Source of the DNA: Bacilli bacterium
Lineage (GTDB): Bacteria; Bacillota_I; Bacilli_A; RF39; UBA660
DNA length: 8,010 nt
Direction of reading: 5' to 3'
Assembly: GCA_017476705.1 (NCBI GenBank)
Contig: JAFUZI010000026.1
Location: forward strand, 1 to 8,010
Shown here: one piece after another, positions 1 through 7,155 of the stretch
Position numbering within the stretch: position 1 is the first letter of the stretch
Layout of the letters: every line of letters begins with the position of its first letter
Notes under the pieces: model-generated
The model's input: the letters and a program-made list of their open reading frames with translations, nothing else
What the model was told of the DNA's origin: nothing
Databases searched by the model: none
Position numbers and translations under genes: made by a program

Positions 1-544
1 TGGGGAAATTCAATTAACTGATTATGGAGTAAGTGGTGTATGTGTATATAACTTAAGTAGTATGATATCAAGAGATTTACTAGTATCAACTCCTATTTTA
101 AAAATTAATTTCTTACCATTTTTAAAAAGCTCAGAGAAATTTATTAACTATATGAATAATAGAAATAAAATGGTCATAAATAGAACTATATCTGAACTAT
201 TAGATGGCTTATTAAATTATAAGTTAGTTAATTTGATATTAAAACTTTCTAATATTGACAGAGACCTAAAATGGAATGATATATCAAATTCTAAAAAAAT
301 AGTTTTAGCTGATAATATAACTAACTTTAATTTAGAGATAATTGATACAACAGGCTTTGATAGAGCTCAAACATGTTCAGGAGGTATTCCATTAAATGAA
401 ATAAATCCTGGTACTATGGAGTCATTAAAACAAAAAGGTTTATATTTTACAGGAGAAATATTAGACGCGGATGGTAAATGTGGCGGATATAATTTAGAAT
501 TCGCATTTATAACAGGATATAAGGCAGGTAGATCTAATGATTAG
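1..544 (+). CDS. HI0933/BaiN-family FAD-dependent oxidoreductase, C-terminal part (5' end outside window)
   Basis: The open frame runs in from the window edge (first full codon at base 2), so the ATG at 62 is internal and not the start. The 180 visible residues are about 40% of the usual roughly 400-420. They begin with GEIQLTDYGVSG, which matches the GEI.FT.YG.SG signature of this family, and end with the FAD-binding C-terminus: SGGIPLNEIN, then TMES, then GLYFTGEILDADGKCGGYN at about visible residues 146-164. In the family these segments close the Rossmann-type FAD domain around the flavin. Members are called NAD(P)/FAD-dependent or aminoacetone-oxidase-like proteins, and one characterised member, BaiN, acts in bile-acid metabolism; the substrate here cannot be told. 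It is likely a soluble cytoplasmic protein. The gene overlaps the next flavoprotein by 8 bases, so the two are almost certainly co-transcribed. Family assignment is firm; function is not. Confidence 0.88.
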   Translation, partial: GEIQLTDYGVSGVCVYNLSSMISRDLLVSTPILKINFLPFLKSSEKFINYMNNRNKMVINRTISELLDGLLNYKLVNLILKLSNIDRDLKWNDISNSKKIVLADNITNFNLEIIDTTGFDRAQTCSGGIPLNEINPGTMESLKQKGLYFTGEILDADGKCGGYNLEFAFITGYKAGRSND

Positions 545-2099
545 AGTAAGACAAGTTGAGGTAAAAATAGATTATAGCATATCAGATATAAGAAGTAATG
601 TAGCTAAAAAAATAAACATAAATTCAAATGAAATATTGGACTTAAAGATAAATAAAAAATCATTAGATGCAAGGCATGATAGACTAAAATATATATTTGA
701 AGTTGATATTAGCTTAAAAGATGAAAGTAAAATAAAATTAAATGAAGATGTTATTATTACTCCAGATGATGCTTATAAATATGAAATAACAGGAATAAAA
801 AAGCAAGAAAAACCAATAATAGTAGTCGGCTCAGGACCATCAGGATTATTTACAACTTATATGTTATCTAAAGAAGGATATAAAGTTATAATGATTGAAC
901 GTGGTGAGAAAGTAGAAGATAGAGTAAAATCAATTGAAGACTTTTGGAAAAATAATAAATTAAATATTAATTCTAATGTTCAATTTGGAGAAGGTGGTGC
1001 AGGAACATTTTCTGATGGCAAATTAAATACACTAAAAAAAGATAAAGAAAATAGACAAAAAGAAGTATTTAGAATATTTGTATCAAATGGTGCGCCTGAA
1101 GAAATATTATATGATAGTAAACCACATATTGGTACAGACATATTAAGAGACGTAATAAAAAATATGAGAAATACTATTTTATCTAATGGAGGAATGATTA
1201 GATATAATACATGTTTAACTGATATTAAAATAGAAAATAATAAAATAAAAAGTATAACTGTTAATGATTCGGAAGAAATTGAAACTGATGACTTAGTACT
1301 TGCTATAGGTCATTCTGCAAGAGATACATTTAAAATGTTGCACGATAAAGGAATATATATGGAGCCAAAACCTTTCGCACTTGGAATTCGTATTCAGCAC
1401 CCACAAAAACTGATAAATAATGCTCAATATAATGGTGAATTTAATCTTCCACCAGCTAGTTATAAGCTTACATATCATTCTTCGAATAATAGAGGAGTAT
1501 ATTCATTTTGTATGTGCCCGGGTGGTTTTGTAGTTAATGCATCTAGTGAAAAGAATAGACTTGCCATAAATGGTATGAGTAATTATAAAAGAGATGAAGA
1601 AAATGCCAATAGTGCTTTAATTGTTACAGTATCTCCAAAAGATTATGGAAGTAGTCCACTTGATGGAATAGAGTTTCAAAGAGTCTTGGAAGAAAAAGCA
1701 TATAATATTGGTAAAGGCTTAATTCCAATTCAAACATATAAAGCATTTAGAGAAAATAAAATATTATCTCTTGGAAGTGTTAATCCTGTAATGAAAGGAA
1801 ACTATACATTAGCTAATATAAATGAAGTGTTTCCAGAATATATAACAGATGCATTAAAAGAGGCAATAGAGTATTTTGGAGGTAAAATTAAAGGTTTTAA
1901 TTCTGATGATGCAATAATTGCAGCAGTAGAATCTAGAACATCATCACCTGTAAGAATAGTTAGAGATGAAACATTTAATTCAAATATAGATGGAATATAT
2001 CCAATAGGAGAAGGCGCTGGATATGCAGGTGGAATTACAACATCAGCAATGGATGGCTTAAAACTATTTGAATTAATTATAAAAAAATATAGAAGCTAA
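537..2099 (+). CDS. COG2509-type FAD-dependent dehydrogenase (uncharacterised NAD(P)/FAD oxidoreductase)
   Basis: This is a complete 520-residue protein, within the usual range for the family. Residues 1-90 form a small N-terminal domain. The dinucleotide-binding fold starts at about 93 with IIVVGSGPSG (GxGxxG at 98-103) and an acidic E121 at the end of the second strand, expected to bind the ribose of FAD. Family hallmarks follow: QFGEGGAGTFSDGKLNT (149-165), LAIGHSARDT (255-264), YSFCMCPGG (322-330) and the C-terminal FAD segment GEGAGYAGGITTSAMDG (491-507). No signal peptide or membrane helix is visible, so it should be cytoplasmic. The ATG at 537 lies in the tail of the upstream flavoprotein gene, with the purine-rich AAGGCAGG just before it. 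The physiological substrate of this family is not known to me. The stop codon falls in the loop of the terminator at 2091-2112. Confidence 0.9.
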   Translation: MIRVRQVEVKIDYSISDIRSNVAKKININSNEILDLKINKKSLDARHDRLKYIFEVDISLKDESKIKLNEDVIITPDDAYKYEITGIKKQEKPIIVVGSGPSGLFTTYMLSKEGYKVIMIERGEKVEDRVKSIEDFWKNNKLNINSNVQFGEGGAGTFSDGKLNTLKKDKENRQKEVFRIFVSNGAPEEILYDSKPHIGTDILRDVIKNMRNTILSNGGMIRYNTCLTDIKIENNKIKSITVNDSEEIETDDLVLAIGHSARDTFKMLHDKGIYMEPKPFALGIRIQHPQKLINNAQYNGEFNLPPASYKLTYHSSNNRGVYSFCMCPGGFVVNASSEKNRLAINGMSNYKRDEENANSALIVTVSPKDYGSSPLDGIEFQRVLEEKAYNIGKGLIPIQTYKAFRENKILSLGSVNPVMKGNYTLANINEVFPEYITDALKEAIEYFGGKIKGFNSDDAIIAAVESRTSSPVRIVRDETFNSNIDGIYPIGEGAGYAGGITTSAMDGLKLFELIIKKYRS

Positions 2100-2112
2100 T
2101 GCTTCTTTTTTT
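2091..2112 (+). terminator. Intrinsic terminator closing the flavoprotein pair
   Basis: A perfect 6-bp stem, AGAAGC (2091-2096) with GCTTCT (2101-2106), surrounds the 4-base loop TAAT. A run of seven T (2106-2112) follows directly. The TAA stop of the upstream gene (2097-2099) is inside the loop, so a ribosome terminating translation would sit on the hairpin. The stem is short but GC-containing in an AT-rich background, and the T tract is good. Confidence 0.75.
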
Positions 2113-2134
2113 ATGCATAAAAAGTTTAAACTTT
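2108..2134. promoter_or_regulatory. Two adjoining perfect palindromes upstream of the activase cassette (possible operator)
   Basis: The sequence holds a 16-base perfect palindrome, TTTTTATGCATAAAAA (2108-2123), overlapping by three bases a 14-base perfect palindrome, AAAGTTTAAACTTT (2121-2134). Both sit in the only gap (2100-2158) between the flavoprotein pair and the three-gene cassette. A repressor operator would be placed here, and a weak -10-like TAGTAT (2134-2139) begins at the last palindromic base, but no convincing -35 can be paired with it. AT-rich DNA produces such palindromes by chance, so the regulatory reading is inference. Confidence 0.3.
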
Positions 2135-2147
2135 AGTATTATTAATT

Positions 2148-2153
2148 AGGTGA
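2148..2153 (+). promoter_or_regulatory. Ribosome binding site that fixes the start of the first cassette gene
   Basis: AGGTGA (2148-2153) is five bases before a TTG codon at 2159. The same AGGTGAT element precedes the ATG at 7239 by a near-identical distance. A GTG at 2150, which would extend the frame by three codons, lies inside this element and has no ribosome binding site of its own, so TTG 2159 is the better start. Confidence 0.75.
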
Positions 2154-2158
2154 TAAAA

Positions 2159-3076
2159 TTGGCAAAAATTAAAATAGGAATACCTAGAGGTTTATATTAC
2201 TATTATTATGGAACATTGCTTGAAAAATTTTTTGAAAATCTTGATTGTGAAGTTATTATTTCGCCTAAAACTAATAAAGAAATAATAGATAATGGAATAA
2301 AGTATGGTTATAGTGAAATGTGTATGTCACTTAAAAATTATATAGGCCATGTTTTTTATTTAAAAGATAAGGTTGATTATATAGTAATCCCTAGGATTGA
2401 TAACTTTGGATATAATGATCAAACATGTACTAATTTCTTAGCTATTTATGACATAATAAATAATTTATTTGATATAAAAATATTAGATTTTAATATTGAT
2501 TACACTAGGGGTGAGGATGAGACAAAAGGTTTTATTAAGATGGGTGCCTATTTAAAATTTAACTATACAACAATTATTAATTCATATAATAAAGCTAAAA
2601 TAGAAACTATGAATAAAGAAACTAGATTAATTAGAGAAAATAGTAATAAATTAAATAGTGATAATAAGAAAGTGTTAATTGTATCTCATCCATATAATAT
2701 ATATGATGAATATATTGGTAGTCCTATTGTTAAAATGTTAGAAGAGAAAAATATTGATATTATATATAGTGATTTATTTAATAAAGAAAAAACAAACAAA
2801 CTATCAAAAAAGATATCTAGAAACTTATATTTTAAATATAATAAAGAAATAATAGGATCAATAGAACTTGTTAAAAATAAGATTGATGGAATAATATTTT
2901 TATCAACATTCCCATGTGGCCCTGACTCACTTGCTAATGAACTTGCTTTAAGAAAAATAAATCTTCCTTATATAAATATTATAATTGATGATTTATCTAG
3001 TTTAACTGGGATTGAGACTAGAATAGAAAGCTTTATAGATATAATAAATGAAAGGAATAAAACATGCGAAAAATAG
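2159..3076 (+). CDS. COG3580-like putative iron-sulfur subunit of a 2-hydroxyacyl-CoA dehydratase-type system
   Basis: With the TTG start this is a 305-residue protein; three more codons would be added from GTG 2150. The N-terminus, KIGIPRGLYYYYY followed by FFENLDCEVIISPKTNKEI, is typical of the COG3580/DUF2229-related family, distant relatives of the HgdA/HgdB dehydratase subunits. Three cysteines sit where the family is conserved: C55 in SEMCMSLK, C90 in DQTCTNF and C253 in FPCGPDSL. The end, TGIETRIESFIDII (about 283-296), is the shared C-terminal helix motif. The next gene has cysteines and motifs at matching places, so the two are paralogues. By analogy with HgdAB, each subunit may hold an Fe-S cluster through three cysteines; this is inference. 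The protein is soluble, with no membrane segment. It is first in a cassette with an ATPase activase, overlapping the next gene by 13 bases. Reaction and substrate are unknown. Confidence 0.85.
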   Translation: MAKIKIGIPRGLYYYYYGTLLEKFFENLDCEVIISPKTNKEIIDNGIKYGYSEMCMSLKNYIGHVFYLKDKVDYIVIPRIDNFGYNDQTCTNFLAIYDIINNLFDIKILDFNIDYTRGEDETKGFIKMGAYLKFNYTTIINSYNKAKIETMNKETRLIRENSNKLNSDNKKVLIVSHPYNIYDEYIGSPIVKMLEEKNIDIIYSDLFNKEKTNKLSKKISRNLYFKYNKEIIGSIELVKNKIDGIIFLSTFPCGPDSLANELALRKINLPYINIIIDDLSSLTGIETRIESFIDIINERNKTCEK

Positions 3077-4140
3077 CTTTTCCAATAATGGGAGATTATT
3101 ATGTACCAGCTATTTATTTTTTTAAAAATGCTTCTAATGTAGAAGTTATAATTCCGCCTAAAATAACAAATAAAACAGTTGAACTTGGAAATAAGTATTC
3201 ACCATCTTTTGTATGTATGCCATTTAAATATACGCTTGGTACATTTATTGAATGCTTGGAAAATGGAGCTAATATATTAGTTCACGCAGGTGGTGGTTGT
3301 AGATATGGATATTATTCTGAGTTACAAGAAAAAATATTAAGAGATTTAGGTTATAAATTTACAATGGTTAATTTTGTAATTGAAGGGAAATCTAATTTAA
3401 AAAGAATAAAACAAGAATATTTAAAAATTGATAAACATCCAAATTATTTTAAAATTATAAAGTATGGGGTAATAACTCGTTATATGATTAAATATATGGA
3501 TAGAATTGATGAATATATAAGAAATAACATTGGATTTGAAGAAGTATCAGGATCTTTTATAAGAGAAAAAGAAAAAATTATGAATCAATTTTTAAATGTT
3601 AAAAGTTTATTTGGGCTTTATAAGGTATATAAAAATGGTATAAAAAGATTAAAAAGAATTAAAATAAATAAACCTAATAATCCAATAAAAATAGGTATAA
3701 TTGGAGAACTATATACTATTATGGAACCGTTTTCTAATTATTATTTAGAAAAATTATTGGCATCATATAATGTTGAGATAAAAAGATTTACAAATGTTGA
3801 ATATTTAATATTTAAGAAAGCTAGAATGGTTAAGAAAATGCTAATGCATACAAGAATTAAATACAAAATGGGTGCAGATGCGCTAGATAATATAGCAAGA
3901 TGTGAGTATTTGTGCCTAAATAATTATGATGGAATAATCCATATAAAGTCATCATTTTGTACGCCAGAAATTGGTGCAATGCCAATAATAAATAAAATAG
4001 CGCATGAATATAATACGCCAGTATTGTTTTTTTCATTTGATGCTAATACAGATGAAACTGGTATAAAAACACGTATTGATGCATTTTTAGATATGATAGA
4101 AATGAGGCGAGAAAATGAAAAACTGTTATCTCGGAATTGA
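3064..4140 (+). CDS. COG3581-like putative iron-sulfur partner subunit (CoA-enzyme activase-associated)
   Basis: A complete 358-residue protein. Residues 28-66 (VIIPPKITNKTVELGNKYSP, then FVCMPFKYTLGTFIECLENGA) and 76-98 (GGGCRYGYYSELQEKILRDLGYK) match the COG3581 family. The C-terminal third carries YDGIIHIKSSFCTPEIGAMPIINK (288-311) and ETGIKTRIDAFLDMIEMRRE (331-350). Cysteines are C51, C64, C79, C280, C284 and C299; C51, C79 and C299 align with C55, C90 and C253 of the preceding protein. The middle (about 105-205) is lysine-rich, charged and probably helical. The ATG at 3064 has AAAGGA eight bases upstream and lies inside the previous gene, so translation is likely coupled. The expected role is half of a heteromeric Fe-S protein that takes an electron from the downstream activase, by analogy with HgdAB and double-cubane proteins. 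No substrate can be assigned. Confidence 0.86.
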   Translation: MRKIAFPIMGDYYVPAIYFFKNASNVEVIIPPKITNKTVELGNKYSPSFVCMPFKYTLGTFIECLENGANILVHAGGGCRYGYYSELQEKILRDLGYKFTMVNFVIEGKSNLKRIKQEYLKIDKHPNYFKIIKYGVITRYMIKYMDRIDEYIRNNIGFEEVSGSFIREKEKIMNQFLNVKSLFGLYKVYKNGIKRLKRIKINKPNNPIKIGIIGELYTIMEPFSNYYLEKLLASYNVEIKRFTNVEYLIFKKARMVKKMLMHTRIKYKMGADALDNIARCEYLCLNNYDGIIHIKSSFCTPEIGAMPIINKIAHEYNTPVLFFSFDANTDETGIKTRIDAFLDMIEMRRENEKLLSRN

Positions 4141-5056
4141 TATAGGGTCAATTTCAACGAAAGGCGTCATTATAGATAGTGATAATAATATTATAGCAAG
4201 CTCATACATATGGACAAATGGTTCTCCAGTTGACTCCGTAAAAAAACTAATTGCTAATTTAAAAAAAGAACTACCAAAAGAATATTTGGTAAAAGGAATA
4301 GGAACAACTGGATCAGCTAGAAAATTAATTGGTGAAATGCTTGATGCAAACGTTGTTAAAAATGAAATAACTGCGCATGCTATAGGTACAATATCACTTT
4401 ATAAAGACGTTCACACAATATTAGAAATTGGAGGTCAGGATTCTAAAATAATTATCATACAAGATGGCATTATAACTGATTATTCTATGAATACATTATG
4501 TGCAGCAGGAACTGGTGCTTTTTTGTCAAGCCAAGCAGAAAGATTAAATATTCCAATAGAAGAATTTGGAGATATTGCAATAACTTCAAATAACCCTGTT
4601 AAAATAGCTGCACGTTGTACTGTATTTGCAGAATCAGATTTAGTACATAAAGCACAAGCAGGGTATGATAAAAAAGATATTGCAGCAGGATTGTGTAAAA
4701 GTATTGTCTTAAACTATTTAAATAACGTAGCAAAAGGAAAACATATAGCCCATCCAATAGTATTTCAAGGAGGTGTAAGTAAGAATAAAGGTGTTGTTAA
4801 ATACTTTAAAGAAGTGCTTAATGAAGATATTATAGTTGATGATAATGGACATTTAATGGGAGCTTTAGGAATTGCAATTTTGTCACATAAATATAGTAAT
4901 GGTAATACTTATAATTTAAATATAAAAGACTTAAAATTTAATACATCAGGATTTGAATGCAAAGGATGCTCTAATAATTGTGAAATATTAAGAATAATTA
5001 AAAATGATAAGGTAATAGATACATGGGGAAGTAGATGTGGTAAGACTTTTTCTTAA
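4115..5056 (+). CDS. 2-hydroxyacyl-CoA dehydratase activase family ATPase (HgdC/BadFG-like, ASKHA fold)
   Basis: A complete 313-residue protein of the BcrAD/BadFG/HgdC family, which uses ATP hydrolysis to lower the potential of an electron handed to a partner Fe-S protein. The phosphate-1 loop is LGIDIGSISTKGVII (6-20), the second nucleotide motif is EIGGQDSK (104-111), and the adenosine region is about 216-251 (VFQGGVSKN and HLMGALG). C129 in NTLCAAGTGAF and C168 in AARCTVFAESDL have the 39-residue spacing of the cysteines that bridge one [4Fe-4S] cluster across the HgdC dimer. Unlike classical HgdC, which is about 260 residues, it has a C-terminal tail with C282, C285, C289 and C308. The ATG at 4115 overlaps the previous gene by 26 bases, with AGGCGAG as binding site, so coupling with its partner is likely. 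The partners are presumably the two preceding proteins. Confidence 0.92.
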   Translation: MKNCYLGIDIGSISTKGVIIDSDNNIIASSYIWTNGSPVDSVKKLIANLKKELPKEYLVKGIGTTGSARKLIGEMLDANVVKNEITAHAIGTISLYKDVHTILEIGGQDSKIIIIQDGIITDYSMNTLCAAGTGAFLSSQAERLNIPIEEFGDIAITSNNPVKIAARCTVFAESDLVHKAQAGYDKKDIAAGLCKSIVLNYLNNVAKGKHIAHPIVFQGGVSKNKGVVKYFKEVLNEDIIVDDNGHLMGALGIAILSHKYSNGNTYNLNIKDLKFNTSGFECKGCSNNCEILRIIKNDKVIDTWGSRCGKTFS

Positions 5057-5077
5057 TGATTAATTTGATGAATAGAA

Positions 5078-5106
5078 TTGACAAGAAAAAATATATAGTG
5101 TATAAG
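5078..5106 (+). promoter_or_regulatory. Sigma-A-type promoter of topA
   Basis: A perfect TTGACA -35 (5078-5083) is followed by a 17-base spacer and TATAAG (5101-5106), one mismatch from consensus. Transcription would start near 5112-5114, leaving a leader of about 15 bases that holds the ribosome binding site GAGGAAGTGA (5115-5124). No terminator precedes it, so readthrough from the activase cassette could add to topA expression. Confidence 0.8.
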
Positions 5107-5127
5107 TAATAAATGAGGAAGTGATTT

Positions 5128-7155
5128 ATGAAAAAACTTGTAATAGTGGAATCACCAGCAAAAACCAAATCAATTGGTAAATATTTAGGAGAAGACTATT
5201 TAGTAGTATCATCTAAAGGTCATATTAGAGATTTATCAACAAAAGGAAAATTTGGATTTGGTGTTGATATTGAAAATAATTTTAAACCTGATTATGTAAC
5301 TATAAAAGGTAAAAAGAAAGTAATAGATGAATTAAAAAAAGATGTTAAAAAAACAGATTTTGTATATCTTGCAACCGACCCGGATCGTGAGGGAGAAGCA
5401 ATATCATGGCATTTATATGATGTTTTAGGATTAGATGATAATCATTATAAGAGAATTGTATTCAATGAAATTACTAAGAATGCTATTCTAGATTCATTTG
5501 CTCACGCAAGAAAGATAGATCAAAACTTGGTAAATTCCCAAGAAACTAGAAGAATACTTGATAGAATAATAGGATTTAGATTATCTAAACTTATTCAAAA
5601 TAAAACAAGTGGAACTAGCGCTGGACGTGTACAATCAGTTGCGCTAAAATTAATTGTAGACAAAGAAAGAGAAATAGAAGCATTTAATCCAGAAGAATAT
5701 TGGACTATAAAAGCATTGTTTAATGATTTTGACGCCGAATTGTTTGGATATAAGAGTAAAAAAATAGAAATTAAAACTGAATTTGAAGCTAATACCATTT
5801 TAGATAAATTGGGTAATTCATTTGAAATAGAAAGTGTAGATAAAAAATCTAAGAAGAAACAATCAAAAGCTCCTTTTACAACATCAACACTTCAACAAGC
5901 AGCATCAAATATACTTAACTTTTCAGCTAAGAAGACTATGCAAATAGCTCAAAAATTATATGAAGGTATTGAACTAGAAGATGAAACTGTCGGTCTAATA
6001 TCTTATATGCGTACAGATTCAATAAGACTTTCTAATGAATTTATAAGCGATACTTTAAAATATATTGAAGCTAAATTTGGTAAAGATTATGTGGGATCAG
6101 TTAAAGTATCTAAAAAAACTGAAAATGTTCAAGATGCACATGAAGCAATTAGACCAACTAGTATAAAAAGAGATCCTTTAAGCATAAAGCCTTATTTAAC
6201 AAATGATGAGTTTAAGCTTTATTCATTAATATATAAAAGAGCTCTAGCTAGTTTAATGGCAAGTGCAACAACAGATAATACAACAGTAGTTTTAAATAAT
6301 CATGATTATAAGTTTAAAGCAACAGGACAAATTATAACTTTTGATGGTTACTTAAAAGTATATAGTGATTATGAATCATCAAAAGATAAAATACTTCCTA
6401 ATTTTGAGACTTATAAATCTAAAGTAATACTATCTAACTCTATTGAAAAAGAACAACACTTTACACAGCCTCCTGCAAGATACACTGAAGCTAAACTTGT
6501 AGAAGAGATGGAAAAACTAGGTATTGGAAGACCTAGTACATATGCAACTATAATGAGTAATATTAAAGATAGAGGATATGTAACGATTGAAGATAAAAAA
6601 TTTCATCCAACAAGTATTGGTATTGAAGTTACAGATAAACTTCAAGAATTCTTCTCTAATTTAATAAATGTTAAATATACAGCATCTATGGAAACTGATT
6701 TAGATAAGATAGCTGATGGAGATATTATTTGGTATCAAGCACTTTCTAAATTTTATAAAGATTTTGAACCAATGGTTAAAGATGCATTTGATAATATGGA
6801 AAAAAAGGATCCTGAAAAGATCGGAGAAGATTGTCCAGAATGTGGTCATCCACTTGTAATTAGAAAAGGAAAATATGGAGAGTTTATTGCATGCAGTAAT
6901 TTCCCTGAATGTAAATATGTTAGAGCAGATGAAAAGAAAATAAAAGAAGTATGCGATTGCCCTAATTGTGATGGCAAAATAATTGAGAAAAAAAGTAAAA
7001 GAGGTAAAGTATTTTACGGATGCAATAATTTCCCTAAATGTAAAACAGCTTACTGGGATATGCCAACAGGTGAGTCTTGCCCTGAATGTGGTAGTATGTT
7101 AGTTAAAAAAAATAAAAAAATTAAATGTTCAGTATGTGAATATGAAGAAGAATAA
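5128..7155 (+). CDS. topA: DNA topoisomerase I (type IA)
   Basis: This enzyme relaxes negative supercoils in the chromosome by single-strand passage. The 675-residue length is normal for a Firmicutes enzyme (about 690 in Bacillus). The Toprim domain opens the protein: E8 in VIVESPAKT, then the acidic metal-binding triad D84, D86 and E88 in TDPDREGE. SAGRVQSVAL (164-173) is a family signature. The catalytic tyrosine is Y293 in ISYMRTDS, and QDAHEAIRPT (335-344) and GIGRPSTYATIM (465-476) complete the core. The C-terminus carries three zinc-ribbon-like cysteine sets: C569/C572/C589/C595, C611/C614/C632/C638 and a shorter C651/C654/C667/C670; all appear intact. ATG 5128 has a strong GAGGAAG binding site and its own promoter. 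Nothing looks truncated. The stop codon lies in the loop of the terminator that follows. Confidence 0.98.
   Translation: MKKLVIVESPAKTKSIGKYLGEDYLVVSSKGHIRDLSTKGKFGFGVDIENNFKPDYVTIKGKKKVIDELKKDVKKTDFVYLATDPDREGEAISWHLYDVLGLDDNHYKRIVFNEITKNAILDSFAHARKIDQNLVNSQETRRILDRIIGFRLSKLIQNKTSGTSAGRVQSVALKLIVDKEREIEAFNPEEYWTIKALFNDFDAELFGYKSKKIEIKTEFEANTILDKLGNSFEIESVDKKSKKKQSKAPFTTSTLQQAASNILNFSAKKTMQIAQKLYEGIELEDETVGLISYMRTDSIRLSNEFISDTLKYIEAKFGKDYVGSVKVSKKTENVQDAHEAIRPTSIKRDPLSIKPYLTNDEFKLYSLIYKRALASLMASATTDNTTVVLNNHDYKFKATGQIITFDGYLKVYSDYESSKDKILPNFETYKSKVILSNSIEKEQHFTQPPARYTEAKLVEEMEKLGIGRPSTYATIMSNIKDRGYVTIEDKKFHPTSIGIEVTDKLQEFFSNLINVKYTASMETDLDKIADGDIIWYQALSKFYKDFEPMVKDAFDNMEKKDPEKIGEDCPECGHPLVIRKGKYGEFIACSNFPECKYVRADEKKIKEVCDCPNCDGKIIEKKSKRGKVFYGCNNFPKCKTAYWDMPTGESCPECGSMLVKKNKKIKCSVCEYEEE

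Noticed and set aside
62..64. ATG as the start of the first flavoprotein.
   Set aside because: The frame is open and carries the conserved family motif GEIQLTDYGVSG upstream of it to the window edge, so the ATG is internal.
2137..2142. TATTAT as a -10 for the activase cassette.
   Set aside because: Transcription would start at about 2149, inside the ribosome binding site, and the -35 at the right distance (TGCATA) is poor.
2150..2152. GTG as start of the first cassette gene.
   Set aside because: It overlaps the AGGTGA ribosome binding site and has none of its own; TTG at 2159 is correctly spaced.
3924..4157. Minus-strand open frame opposite the end of the second cassette gene.
   Set aside because: It is a shadow of a well-supported family member on the + strand, with no ribosome binding site or recognisable protein motif. 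The minus-strand frames at 1293-1478, 5595-5798, 7254-7475 and 7775-7981 were dropped for the same reason.
5053..5063. Small palindrome TTAATGATTAA after the activase gene, considered as a terminator.
   Set aside because: The arms are five A-T pairs around a single base, with no T tract; it cannot form a stable hairpin.
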